Assembly (NCBI GenBank): GCA_951799445.1
Contig: OX637294.1
Location: forward strand, 18,501,452-18,565,451
Origin: Pseudisothecium myosuroides
Taxonomy: Eukaryota; Streptophyta; Bryopsida; Hypnales; Lembophyllaceae
Direction of reading: 5' to 3'
DNA length: 64,000 nucleotides
Shown: positions 42,030 to 54,679 of the stretch, in pieces
How positions within the stretch are numbered: the stretch's first letter is position 1
Layout of the letters: each line of letters starts with the position of its first letter
The notes under the pieces: model-generated
Told to the model about the DNA's origin: nothing
What the model saw: the letters and a program-made list of their open reading frames with translations, nothing else
Databases searched by the model: none
Position numbers and translations under genes: made by a program

Positions 42030-43230
42030 ATTTTACATTTTCACTTTGGTACTTCATAAAAAATGAAAAAAAAATGTAACTTTCATCTTTGAAAAATAGA
42101 CAGAAATCACTTTTTCAATATGCTTGGATGTACATTTGTTTCCTATCACTACAAGAGAAAGGGGTGTTTCAAGTGAGTTCTTAAGTATAGTCCTAGACAC
42201 ATGATTTTAAGTAATGACCTTTAAGGCGGTTTTCAGCAAAATTTTACTTAAAACACATGTCATTTCTATTTATTCTTTTTTTCCTATATGTTGAGCAATT
42301 CCAAATGATCTGAAATTTTTCAAGCATGTAGCCAACTTGCCTTGAAAAATGAATCCAAAGAAGCACACATGGACATTTTTCATACAAATGTAACCTTGCG
42401 AAGTACAGTTACCTTGTTGTTTGCAGGGCAAAATAAAGAATTTATGTCAATTCACACTAATATCTTGCAATCCACATGGTGGAAATTTATGAATTTTTTT
42501 CCACATCTTCTCTCAAATCAGCACACTACTAGATCCTATGGTTATTTGTGTCCAAAAATATTTTTTTTCTAAAATTTGGTACTTATACTAGAAATGATAA
42601 TTTTGGAGTGTTTTTGGTGAAAACATAGTCAAGGAACTTTTGGTTGAGAAATTTTCCAACGTGGGGCACAATGCTAGATAAGAACACTTTAGTTGGTAGG
42701 GAGCAACAATAAACAAAGTGGTGTAAATTTTTAACCCAATGAGGGGGCATGGTTAAATTGAGTAATAATTATGCTACCATTGAGTCAAACAATTTGTTAC
42801 TAAAAAATATCTAAATATCTAAATCCAACCTTATGTGCGGCTCTCTCTATATGCATGTATTTGGATCTACTATTGCACTAACCAATATTTACAAATAAAA
42901 TTTGAAACCATATTTTCTACAATTTTGTCTAGATTGGTTGTAGATCAAATAATATTTGATTACAAACTTTCAAAAAACTAATGTTTATGTAGTAAAAGAG
43001 ACCCCAACTAATAGTGGTCTTTGAGCTCTATAAAAATTTACACTAGAAAACACCAAGTTCAACATAAAAAATTGCACCATGCACATGAAACATTGCATAA
43101 AAATCATTGACATGAATCAAATCACCATGCAACCACTTACCAATTTTCTACTCTCTTTCCATTTTTATTTAACCCTTAAAGGACAAAGGGGTGACCCTTG
43201 AAATCACCCTTTTGCATTAGTGTGTGGATC
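42030..43230. other. AT-rich spacer with fragments of TTAA-element sequence
   Basis: Around 42340-42540 the sequence resembles interiors of the TTAA-bounded family (AATATCTTGCAATCCACATGG). A lone TTAACCCTTAAAGGACAAAG terminus occurs near 43170. No gene is seen. Confidence 0.45.
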
Positions 43231-43236
43231 ATTGGC

Positions 43237-43986
43237 TTAACCCCTAAAGGCCCAAGCTGCGTTTTTTGGCAACATAACAATTTTGGGCAGCTCACTATGA
43301 ATAGAGTTTTTATTTTTTTATCTTTGAAAATTTTACACAACATGTGCCCAAAGAGTAGCTTCAAGGCCCAACAATTTTCATAACTTTTGACTACATAGAT
43401 AAAAAGTTATTGCATGATATGTAATTTTCATTGGTCGGCGTGCAGCTCAGGCAGCTTAGAAAACTTCTTTAAAAATTACTTTTTTTTTAAAATAAAATTT
43501 TAAATTTTTTCTTTAGATTTATATAGAAGTGTGAAGCTTTGAATTATTCAATTTTAATCAATGAGTCAAAAGTTATGAGGAGTTTTAGTTTGTGGGTAGG
43601 TATGGTTTTGAGAGACTCCATACCTACTCACAAACTAAAAATCCTCGTAACTTTTGACTCATTGATCCAAATTGAATGATTCAAAGCTTCACACTTCTAT
43701 ATAAATCTAAAGAACAAATTTAAAAATTTTATTTAAAAAAAAAGTAATTTTTAAAGAAGTTTTCTAAGCTGCCCGAGCTGCCTACCGACCAATGAAAATT
43801 ACATATCATGCAATAACTTTTTATCTATGTAGTCAAAAGTTATGAGAATTGTTGGGCCTTGAAGCTAATCTTTGGGCACATGTTGTGTAAAATTTTGAAA
43901 GAAAAAAAATAAAAACTCCATTCGTAGTGAGCTACCCAAAATTGCTATATTGCCAAAAAAACGCAGCTTGGGCCTTTAGGGATTAA
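43237..43986. mobile_element. 750-bp TTAA-bounded palindrome
   Basis: TTAACCCCTAAAGGCCCAAG at the left is mirrored by CTTGGGCCTTTAGGGATTAA at the right. The arms stay complementary for about 370 bp each, meeting near 43612 with almost no loop (GGTATGGTTTTGAGAGACTCC). The outer edges are TTAA. There is no ORF of note. Confidence 0.9.
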
Positions 43987-44329
43987 AAAATTGTAAAAGC
44001 ACTCATTGGAAGTCAAGCTACTGTAGAAGATCTCCCCTTTTCACAACAAATTTTGAGGATGAATAGTTGCACTTCTATCCTATACAATTTGATTCTTTGT
44101 CATCCATCAGCCACAAAACGGCTTCTTTGTTGTTTAAGGATTAAAGCCTCAGAGTCTACAGAAGCCAGTTTCTCTAACCATAGAAACATGGTTGCTAAAA
44201 AATTTGGCCAAAACAAAGGCTAAATATTCTGTCTCTAACCTTAATAATACTCTTGGGAATCATCAGCCTTCTGGAGTAAATGCCAAACAATCACAAATGA
44301 CAAATGACGAAATGCGAATTGTGTCGGGG

Positions 44330-44590
44330 CAGTGAATTGACCCTCTTGCTTGTCCCCCGAAGTCATTCCAGGGGTGCATATAAAAAGAAAAACCCTATTT
44401 TGTGCTTAATTTATCTTCTATACCCCTCCTAGTTAATTTGGGGCCTCTGATTGCAAATATAAATTCAAAATTTGCAAATTTTATCATGCATGGTAAATAA
44501 ATAATTTCAGTGTTTTTCCTCAGAGATGAGTGAGGGGGGCAATTCATCCCGGCCTGAATTGGCAATCAAGTGAGTGGAATTGTTTCTTCA
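44330..44590 (+). repeat. Dispersed repeat R5, copy 2
   Basis: Colinear with 26230-26530 (CCTATTTTGTGCTTAATTTA, AATTTGGGGCCTCTGATTGC, AGTGAGGGGGGC). Confidence 0.65.
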
Positions 44591-44961
44591 CCCCTCTTTG
44601 CGACAACCTTAGAGGACCAACCTGCTAGCCAAGGAGGATTGATCCCCTTATTGCCTTGTATTTTACTCCTAGAGAAAATACAAGAATTTTTATTTGCAAC
44701 CCTAGGAGAGATGAAGAAATACAAACTTTATGAGGCACAAAATAGGGGGCAATTTTTACATTTATTCTTGAATGGGACAATAAGGGGGTCAATCCTTCCT
44801 GGACCCAGCCTACCTCACCTGAAAATGATGATCATTCTCAGATGGATGCAAGACTATTCATCCTTGAACGCAAGAAAGACAGAACGGCCTAAGTAGCAAC
44901 TTCTAGCCGAAGCCTAGCTATATTGTTCAATTTGGTCCAATAATCTTATGAATTTTGTTCT

Positions 44962-45244
44962 CCATTAGATGGGATTCGGGGGTCTTGGAAGGTTGCGAGA
45001 TCCCTTGCGTTCCCAGACTGCGAGAACGCATTGCAGCAGCTGGCTGACGTGGCACAACGACTGCCACATCATTTTACAAAAAAATTTAAAATTAATTTTT
45101 TTTTGCTCAAAATGATATTTGAATTTATTTATTTATTTATTTACAATAAATATTTTCTGACAGCGTACTGCTGTTCACAAAATTGGGCTAGATCAGGGAA
45201 CGCCCTCGGAACGCTCCTCCAGAGACCCCCCAAAACATCTAATG
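44962..45244. mobile_element. MITE with 30-bp inverted ends, 283 bp
   Basis: CATTAGATGGGATTCGGGGG + TCTTGGAAGG at the left is mirrored at the right by CCTCCAGAGACCCCCC...CATCTAATG. A GCGTTCCC word also repeats in inverted form. The centre contains a TTTA microsatellite (45122-45142). It is non-coding. Confidence 0.75.
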
Positions 45245-45249
45245 CAGCA

Positions 45250-48200
45250 ACCGCAAATTCAACAAAAAGTTTATGAACTTTCACAAAGCTTTAGCATACT
45301 CAAAAATGGATAGACATTCAAACCATAGATTGCATTGGAATTGTAGTGGAGAGGACTTATCATCATAACAAATATGTACGTGCAAAATTCAAAAACATAC
45401 AACAATCTGGATCTTTTCTATACACTATCTACCATCTATTTTTCATACAAATTAAGTTCTTGCGTTCTTCCATCAAGATTTTTTTTAGAGTTTTTATCCC
45501 CAACAAAAGATGAAGATTGGCCTCATCACTAACTCCTTGACAGAATTGAGGATTTGACTGCGTTTAGTCGCTTGCCCGCTTCCACGCTCTCCACATTCCA
45601 TTCAAGTGCTCCTTGTCTCTGTCTTCCTTGTGACCATGTTTCACTTTTGCTAGAGGAACGAAGGAGCTCCAAAAGAATTGAGTTGAAAGTCTAGGAAAAA
45701 AAATACTCCCAAAGCAAGATTGTCCATAACTAGAAAATCTCACCGTTGGAATTATTGTGTTTCAATTCCATCTTTGAGCTATTAATGATTTAGTTTTTTT
45801 GTTCAATCTTGAATCTACTTCATCTTGAAAAAATAAGATTGTCCAAATAGAATGAATCAAATCTTCACATGTTGACAAAAATATAATCTATGAATAAAAT
45901 ATTAAAAACTAAAAAAATTCAATTTCTTGTGATTTTTTTTGTGTTGCCCCTCGAATTGCTTTTTGGACTTAGCGTGGCATAATTTTTAATAACAAGCATT
46001 GATTGAAATAAAAATTATATTCCTAGAAAGCTAATATAATTTCCTATCTTCAAAAAATGTTTTAGAAAATAATGTCAAAAATTGAAGTCACACAAGCCTA
46101 CATGAAATCCCAAGAGTCCTCCATAGGGATTTTGAGACTTTAGGGGTTCAAAAGGTTAAGGATCCCATGACAAGCAAATCGAGTAACATAGAAATGAAAG
46201 TAGGTCACTTGACTATATATTTAATAGATGTCTTGTTATTCCATCTATAAAACTTATGATATTGATCCCTAAAAAATTCATTACGATGTCTATCAAAAAC
46301 CACTTCAAAATTGCCATTTATATTATAAAGAGAAAAAAATTTAAACACTCTTTTTTTTACCAATCCAACTATAGGATCTTCCACTAGACTAGTATGACAA
46401 TATATGGTAGAAGTTTCATAAACTTTGACCGAGTAGATCGCAAGATATTAGTAGAAAAAATACTATTTTTGATCCAATTATGTAATAGATTACCTTGCCT
46501 AGTGGTCAAGGTTGGCAAAAAACATTTTAAATAAAGATGCCAGAAAATTTGGAAAATTATTATTTCAACAAACTTTTGTAGGGAAAGAATGTTATGGAAT
46601 ATTTTTATTTTAAGCATCTATTGGCTGATAAATAAGGTCCTTCAAATATTGCATTATAATTTTAAATATTTCTCATGGAAAAAATTGGAAGAAAAGAAAA
46701 CTTGATTTTTCATTCTTTAACCTCTAAATGTCCAAAAGGTATTATTCAAAATTAAGATGTGCTATAAGACATGGCTTCTTCAAACTTTTTGATGCTTGCA
46801 TCAAAAGACAAAATGTTAAGCATCAAGATAAAAAATTATTTGTACGGTCAAAATTTGAAAAATATTTATAGATTTTTTTCAAATCAATTGTAAAGTAATT
46901 TCTTTTGAAACTTCACCAACTTCATCCATACTACAGTTCAATACTTCAAATGAAGACTTGTAATTTATACTACTTAATTTGGTCTAAACGTGATCATTGG
47001 TAGATTGGCACAATATACTTCTAACTTTGAATGGGGAATGAAGAAGTTTTCAATTTGGAAGAAACATGTCAAAGGATAGCTATTATGTGAGGCTTGAACC
47101 TTAAAAAAATGTAAAATATGGAACAGAGTTCACGGTCTTTAAAACCAAGAACCAAGGAACATAAACACTATCCTTAAAATTTTGACATGTATTCCCTAAT
47201 TGTAGAAGGGTTGTTTTACATTCAAGGCCAAGCCAAAAAAACTTAAAGTTGTAAGCACTTTTGTTGGTTCAAAACTTTAAAATGGTATAGCTTGACCAAT
47301 GAGAGTGCTAAGAAGTTTTGGTTTTCTTGCTTGGTTCCATGTGTAAACCAACCCTTAGTATCCTATACCTTAGGATGAACTTCCATGCTCTGTTGCAATC
47401 TAAATGTCTTTTGGATTTTTTTGAGGTCAAAATTGCCTTTGTTGAGTTTCATGATGCTTTCACTTCCATGTGGCGAGAGAGAAAAACTACAACTAAAGAG
47501 TAGATTTGGTTTGTTGTCAAACTGAAAGCAACCAAAATGTTCAAGTCTAATGTTAACTCTAAAATGCTGCTGAGGACGCAAAACCTCCTTCAGATGACTT
47601 CATTTAAGTCTGTAGGATGGAAATAAATGTTTTTTTTTATCCAATTTTGTTTTGAATGTTGCTTGAGTATATTTTCAAAGAGTAGTATTGCAAATTGTCT
47701 CATTATGTTGTATTATTGACTTTTCTGAAGAAAAAGATGCTTAATCCACAGGTCACCATTTTAATGTATTTTAGCCATGTTTTTTTAATTTATGCTTGAT
47801 TTGAATTTGTCATGAAAATCATTTTAAATTTGAATCCAACTAATGAAATGAAGCCCATCAAATATGTAGTTTCTACACTAATTGGAAATTTTTAAAATTC
47901 ATAAATTTCAATATTTTATAGCAATATGATCTTCGGCTATATAACCATGGTTTTTTGATTTTGTAATTTTAAAGTGGTACAATATCTTTGATTTATACCA
48001 TGATGTTATACACTATAATACAAATCTATAGTAAAAATTTCAGAATTTTCAAGTATCTAATGTATTTGATATGAATTTTTTTCATTTTTTTCATAAGAAA
48101 TTTACAATAATTTTCAATTTTGCCTACAAAAATTTGAAGTTTTTTTACTTACAGTAGACATAAGATTTCATCTTTGAAAACTAAATATAAAACTTCTCAC

Positions 48201-48780
48201 TCATATCTAGATGAAAAATGATAACAAATAGAGATGGAAAATGAGGCTTCAAACCAGTAGTCATAGGCTTGTCCTTCTAAAGTTAAAGACATTTTTCTGG
48301 AAGTGGAAAAATTACCTCAACCACTTTTCAAGAGTCTTTTGCCAAAACTTTGTGACCAACAATTTTGATTCTCCTCTCGCAAGTGTTGCACACTTCTATG
48401 TAGAATTCTTGAAAAAAAAACATTTGTCTTTTTGTACATAGAAGTCCACTCTTATTCATGACTCCTAATGTTTAGCCAAATGATTGAAAGTTGAAGAAAA
48501 TAAATGATTGCATTGATGTGCAAGTTCCAAAAGTCAACATCAACACATTCATAAGAATCATCAAACAAAGGGACAGAGTTAGTGTGTGAATTGAGGACAA
48601 TCTATTGTATTAAGTACATAGTTGTCATAACTTTTGTCACAACTAAAATCCATTACATTTTCATACTGTAGAAATATCATTAATTATTTCATCTAACGTT
48701 CATAGATAAAATCCTAAGATGCGATGAGCATTCCCGTATGATTTGTCATGTTTACAATTTCCTTGTCTCTTGCCTTGTCC
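45250..48780. other. AT-rich spacer, old element fragments
   Basis: A TTAA-family right-end homologue lies at about 45960-46150 (ACTTTAGGGGTTC). A left-end-like TTAACCTCTAAATGTCCAAA is near 46717. Interior-like sequence related to 30200-30350 lies at 46260-46460. ORFs here are short and not conserved. Confidence 0.45.
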
Positions 48781-48787
48781 CTACAAT

Positions 48788-49085
48788 AGTTTGTCCTAAA
48801 AGCACCCATGCTCTAAAAGTGATCATGACATAGAAGTATATCTTGCTTTCTTCAATCTATCAACAATGTACATTTCCGGAGGTGGTTGCTTTTTGTGACT
48901 ACTACGTTTCAACTTCAAAAATTTGTAACTAATTCCACAAAGGTCCAAAAAATATGAAACGACTTGGGTTAGATGCTAATTCCATTTTTCTTCCTACTAA
49001 AATTTAATGAAAATTGTTTCAAGGATTTTAGCTTCCCCCCAAAGGCAATCAGCTCTTAAATGGTCGCTTTGGGAGCAGACTACCT
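48788..49085 (-). mobile_element. MITE family M2, copy 4
   Basis: The interior is nearly colinear with copy 3 (CTTTCTTCAAT, ATTCCACAAAGGTCCAAAAA, ATGAAACGACTTGGGTTAGA). The right end is GGAGCAGACTACCT. The left end is eroded. Confidence 0.75.
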
Positions 49086-49344
49086 TCTATATAGTTTGGC
49101 TAGTATAAATATATTTGAAGGAGGAGAAAACCACCAAAACTGAATGTGGCTGGGGACATACCAAGCCCAAATGAAGCTCACGCTACTTGCGGACGATCCT
49201 GCGTCTCGCTCTCTTACTGCACACAACAAGGGCTTGAAACGGTTGCGGAGTGCAGTTGCTTGCGGTGAAGAAGCGTTCCTTTCCTTGAGGCAACTCACAA
49301 CGCCTCGGATTGAATTGAAGGTGCTGCCCAGCTCCTAATCTATC

Positions 49345-50560
49345 TACAGTACACTGTCGATGGAAGTAGAATGGAGTTATTTAGGGTTCATTAGAGTGAA
49401 CGCTTGTGTCTTGTTTGAAAGTCAAATGGAGGACAATTACCAGCTTGGTTGATGATTGATGGAATTTCTTCTTTGCTTTTTCTGAAACCGTTGGATCTGA
49501 AGTCTTATTTACTCAGCTCCCGTCGTCTATGTACTCTGTCGGTAATACCATATTTGAGTTATTTAGGGTTCATTCGAATTAGCAGATGAAGCTTGTTCAA
49601 AAGGCAAGGAGGGAGAACTGTCAGCTTGGTTGATAATTGATGGAATTCCTCGTTGCGATTTCTGAAAGCGTTGGATTTGAAGTCTTGCTGAGCTCGCAAT
49701 CTGTGTCCACTGTCGGTGGAAGTATAATTGAGCTGTTTAGGTTTCATTAGAGTGATCGCTTGTGTCTTGTTTGAAAGTCAAATGGAGGACAACTATTAGC
49801 TTGGTTGACAATTGATGGAATTTCTTCTTCTCTTTTTCTGAAATCGTTGGATCTGAAGTCTTACTCAACTCCCGTCTATGTACTCTGTCGGTAATACCAT
49901 ATTTGGGTTATTTAGGGTTCATTCAAATTTTTTGAAAGACAATGAAGGAGAAGTGTCAGCTTGGTTGATAATTGATGGAATTCCTTGTTGCGTTTTCTGA
50001 AAGCGTTGGATCTGAAGTCTTGCTGAGCTCGCAATCTATGTCCACTGTCGGTGGTACCATAATTGAGATATCTAGGTCTCATTAGAATCGTCACATGAAT
50101 CTGGCTTGAAATTCAAATGAAGGAGAACTATCGACTTGCTTGATCATGGAATTTCTTCTTTGCAACTGCTGGAACCGTTGGATCTCAAGTCTTACTCAGC
50201 TCCTGTCTATGTACTCTGTCGGTAATACCATATTTGAGTTATTTAGGGTCCATTCGAATGATCAGATCAGATGAAACTTGTTTGAAAGACAATGAAGGAG
50301 AACTGCCAGCTTAAATGATAATTGATAGAATTTGTCGTTGCGTTTTCTGAAAGCGTTGGATCTGAAGTCTTGCTGAGCTCGCAATTTGTGTTCACAGTCG
50401 GTGGTACAGTCGGTGGTATCGTAATTGAGCTATCTAGGTCTCATTAGAATGGTCACATGGATCTGGCTTGAAAGCTCAATGAAGTAGAACTATCGGCTGG
50501 GTTGATCATGGAATTTCTTCTTTGCAATTGCTGAAACCCTGGATCTGAAGTCCTGCTTGT
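49345..50560 (+). repeat. Tandem array of about 180-bp monomers in alternating A/B order
   Basis: The landmark GTTGGAT(C/T)TGAAGTCTT recurs near 49493, 49670, 49848, 50007, 50171 and 50355, and less exactly near 50534 and 50935. Two monomer types alternate: A contains CTCTGTCGGTAATACCATAT; B contains TGCTGAGCTCGCAAT and CACTGTCGGTGG. The higher-order unit is therefore about 350 bp. A larger flanking segment (CGGAGTGCAG to TGAAGGTGCTG) at 49250-49330 recurs at about 50705-50785. It ends about 1 kb before the kinase gene. Confidence 0.85.
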
Positions 50561-51515
50561 AGCCAAATACCGTCACAGGGCCATTGGAATCATGTTATTG
50601 CTAAATTTTGAGGCTAGCAATGAACTCTTTCATCGTGTGTTTTTATTTGAGCAGTAGCGGACTTTACTTGTTTCGCTGCATTTTTCGGAGACCATTTCTC
50701 AAGTTCTGGAGTGCAGCTGCTTGCGACAAAGGAGCTTTTCCTTGAGTCAATTCACAACGTCTCGATTCGAAGGTGCTGCTCAGACCCCCATGTATCTACA
50801 CTGTCGGTGGTCCCATGATTGAGCTATTTAGGTTTCGTTAGAATGTCAATCTCTTGTGTCTTGTTTGAAAGCTAAATGAATGAATTACCTATCCGGGCTG
50901 ACAATGGAATTCCTTCTGTGCATTTTCTGAAACTGATGGATCTGATGTCCTACCTGCTTGTTGCGAATGGTAGTGACTGTGCCACTAGAGTCTCGTTATT
51001 GTGGAATTTTGAAGTTAGCAATTGGCTCTTTTGAACATTGTTTATTGGTTTGAGTTGTAGCGGATTTCACCTGTTTAGTTGCTTTTTCTTAAAACCATTT
51101 TTTCTCGAGTTCTCAGCGTTCACTCCCCCATCAATAATCGAAATCTTCAAAATTATCACACTTCTTTTGCATTTGTGTAGAGTTTGGTTTGTGTAATTTC
51201 AAAACCTGCGATTGCCTCTTTCTTCGTATGATTATCAGTGTTGTTTCGGATTTCACCTGCTTTTCTGCTTGCATCGATTTGGTCTTCATCTAGTGAAACC
51301 ATATCTTGAGTTTGCGAAGTTCAATTCTCCTTATCATTAGTCGAGATTTCACAACGTTAATTCCTCTGCATTTGCGCAGAAGTTGGGGTTGCAGGTCAAA
51401 CCTTGCTGAAGCCGCCATCTAGTAATGCATGATTGTAAACTCTATTGTAAACTACCACTCTGAGCCTAGGCAGCCAATTGTGAAGGCATGAAGGTAGAAA
51501 GACGGTTTTGTTGGG

Positions 51516-53934
51516 ATGGATTCCGTCCAGAGCATGGCGAGCTCCTCTTCTTCAACTGTGCCTTCCTCTGAACGGGCAAGCCATTTCATTTCTCAGACTG
51601 AAATTGAGATGGAATCCTCAAAAGCTCGTCACTGGAGCCAACTGGATTATTCCACAACTGATTCGGAGTGGTCAGCGGAGACCAACTATAAATACTTTGA
51701 TTTGCTAAAGGAAGATCTTGAATGGGGTCGTTTCTTCACGGACTTTGAGACACTTGAGGTGGGTAAGAAAATCAGCGAAGGGGCTCAAGCCGACATTTAT
51801 GAAGCTTGCATGACACGTGATAGTCCTTTCAATTTGGTGGTGAAGGTGATGAAGGGAGATGCTCCTCTCCAAACTTTCCAAGCGCAATGGCCCATTGGAA
51901 TGCTGGCTGCTCGCTCCAAGTATAAACATTTATTTGACTTGCCGTTGATAACAATTTTGGGAGGAACAGTGTTACGTGATAAGAGGTTGCGAGGACGATT
52001 TGCGTTTGTGATGTATCGACGTTGGGGAGATTTGCGTCTTTTGATTGATCGCCGAATGAAACAAGAGCATAGTACACCTGGCCCGTTTTCAATCGATGAA
52101 GCCATTCACTTGATGTTGAGTATAGCTGAGGATATGGAGATGCTACACAACAGACATGATATTATACATCGAGATTTGAAAGCATCCAATGTGCTTGTGT
52201 GGGGAGAATTTGGAGAAGACATGAGCCTTATTGCTACTCCTAACCAAGTGGAGAGGATAGGATCACTTGTTGCTGATTTTGAGTGCTCCGTGGGAGTTTT
52301 GGGGACCGGGTTTTGGAGGGCCCCAGAAATACTTAGGCAATTGAAGGATAAAGTGCCTAATTCAAAAATGCAGTTTACACATACGTCGGATGTGTATAGC
52401 TATGGCATGACTTGCTATGAGATTGTAACAGGTTGCATTCCATATGATGGCCTTGGAGGTGAAGATACGATATCTCAAATTTTGGAAGGTCGACGCTTGG
52501 AATTGCCTCCTGAATTGCCTGAGTTTATAAGAAACATCATCATTGGTTGTTGGCATTTTAATCCATTGGAGAGGTCGACCTTCTCAACGATATGCATGGC
52601 CCTAAAGTTGAAGAGAGGTCCTAATCTTGTGAGTGTTGTCATCGACAATACATCTCAACAAGGTGTAAGTATTGTGAAGGTATGTAAGTGACAAGCCTAT
52701 CCAGTTTAGTAGTGCTTCATTGGAATAGGAGATTTTTGATTGAATTTTTTGAGGTTTGATATTGGATTGCACATCTTCAAATCTTTTTTTATTAAGGTTT
52801 CACAATGTTTTGAACTTTTGTTTTGTATCTAGGTTTTTAAGATCCTGGAGGGAAATCATTCTTCTTATTGTTTACTTTCGTTGGACTAAGTCTTATGGTT
52901 TGAATTTACTTTTTAATGACTTCCCTTAACAATTAGTGATGTAGAGTCTGTGTTATTTTAGTTTGGGAACAATTGATAATGAAGGATATATAGTTTGGGG
53001 CCATGTTTATTTTAGCATTTCTTATTTGTAGTATAGAGTCATCGATAGTGTCAAAATATTTGTGATTGTCGATGTATCAATAATGTGGCTCACAAAATAC
53101 TATGTTGGACATTTGAAATTCATTTGTTGGTATCTCTATTGTATCACTATGCTAACAAATTGATTGTAACTTTGTTGCTTCTTTTGTCACTGTCATGTTT
53201 TGTGAGATTCAATGGCTTGTAAAATTTAATGCACCCTCTTTTGATATTGATGTAAATGTATTAAACATTAACAGAGTAATGGAAATGAGGTATTTCAACA
53301 TGTTTTACAATATGAGTAAAATATTTTTGTACTTAAGTTAATATCTAAACAGGTTTTGTTGAACAATTATACCAAATATGGATGCAGGTTGAACAATGGA
53401 ACAACCCTCAACCTTTGACTTTGCTTGAAGTCATACAAGAATTGATGGATTTGAACCTATCAGTTTTGAAGTCTTCTGACTTGTCTTCAACAGAAATGAT
53501 TACGCAGTGTGAGTTGTGTCCTTACATTGTCATGCCAATTGTTGAAACCATGAACTGCAAATTCTATTGTGGTTGCCTTATCATTACGTTAGGGAGGATT
53601 CTTTGAGGACTCTTATGGAAGACTCTTTGAAACTTTTGTATCTTGACATTTATCATTGGCATGTTGAGCTACAAATATTGAGGTGACCGATTGCAAAGGA
53701 AAGAAGGTTGTGAATGACAAGTCTATTGCAAATATCACAAAGTTCAGCATCAAGATTGCCCAATCTTCCATTTATTTGTTGGTACTATTGTGTTTTAGAC
53801 TTTGTAGATTGTTAGTGAGTTGTTTGGAATGATAGATAAAAGATTACTAATTAAAATGTTGTCTTTATTGTGCAGGCTCTAAGCTTGCCAGTAAAGATGA
53901 ATTGGATCAACGAGACTTTGGATACATCTGTTGA
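51516..53934 (+). CDS. TKL-like protein kinase with degenerate nucleotide-binding loop
   Basis: Exon 1 is 51516-52679 (388 residues), ending at a strong donor AAG|GTATGT. Exon 2, 53388-53508, follows GATGCAG and ends at GTGAGT. Exon 3 starts at 53876 and stops at 53934. All phases agree. The kinase domain starts near residue 80 (LEVGKKISEGAQADIYEA), where the usual GxGxxG is degenerate. The ATP lysine is K110 (NLVVKVMKG). The catalytic loop HRDLKASNVL has Asp220, and APE is at 269-271. The metal-binding DFG is DFE (254-256). The C-lobe shows DVYSYGMTCYEIVTG and ends near residue 362. A Ser-rich, acidic leader precedes it. This architecture resembles a kinase group I recall as expanded in mosses. 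The substrate is unknown. Catalytic Lys and Asp are intact, so weak or regulated activity remains possible. The C-terminal exons match nothing I know. Confidence 0.85.
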
Positions 53935-54472
53935 TGGAAATACTATTGTGCAAATGCATGTTGTAGAGGTTGTTACTTTGAGGAGTGCAGGTCTCCTTGG
54001 GGGTGTTTCTAGACTCTTGGTCGAAATGAATTTTTAAGTTCACTCAGCAGGATGCTGGACTCGTAAAGGTCGAATGGAGTGTGTCATATACGTGGAAGGT
54101 GCAAGAATGGGTACCTTGTTGTGGAAACTTCGACATGATTATGGATTTTTTACAAAACCTTCTGTACTTTTCAAGATAATTGTTCACAAAGTTGCAGCTG
54201 AAGAGTTTTCCCACTTGAATAGACGTTTGTATAATCTGAAGTCTATGGATTTGACACGTCCTAGCTGTTCATCGAACATTCGTGTACATCAGCAAAAGGA
54301 TCGGAGAAAGGGTCAGAGAAATTTTCGTTCTACCGAAGTAGTTGTGTGTCTTGAGGAACAATGGCCACTGGTCTGTGTGTCTCGCACCTTGGGGCGTTTG
54401 GACTACAAAATCGTTCGTGCAAGTGTCGAATACCCTAGCCTGTATGAGTTCCTGGTAATTTCACGACTTTGA
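53876..54472 (+). pseudogene. Long reading frame interrupted by one stop, unknown product
   Basis: From the exon start after TTTATTGTGCAG one frame (ALSLPVKMNWINETLDTSVD...) stays open to 54472 except for a single TAA at 54034-54036. The downstream part encodes about 133 residues from MECVIYVEGARMGTLLWKLR to YPSLYEFLVISRL. Alternatively, the overlapping frame is used as the last kinase exon and this one is fortuitous. The family is unknown. The stop lies beside a T5 run, so a sequence error is also possible. Confidence 0.35.
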
Positions 54473-54679
54473 CCTTGTCTTCAAACATTTTTTTCCTCTA
54501 GCATCTTCATAAGTCGTGAGGTTGTGCAATTGGTGCGAACCTCGGAATTGAGGTTGTAATTGAGGTTGTACTTGTGAGTCCGCATTGAATAGAGTGAATA
54601 CTAGGATTGATCTTGATTTGTCCGTACTGGAAGTTACATATTGTTAAAATTGATGTTGGTTGCATGTCGATTCTTAGAT

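Noticed and set aside
49345..50560. CRISPR-like or coding interpretation of the regular repeats
   Set aside because: The period is about 180 bp with no short-repeat/spacer structure, and the genome is eukaryotic. ORFs within monomers are not conserved from unit to unit.
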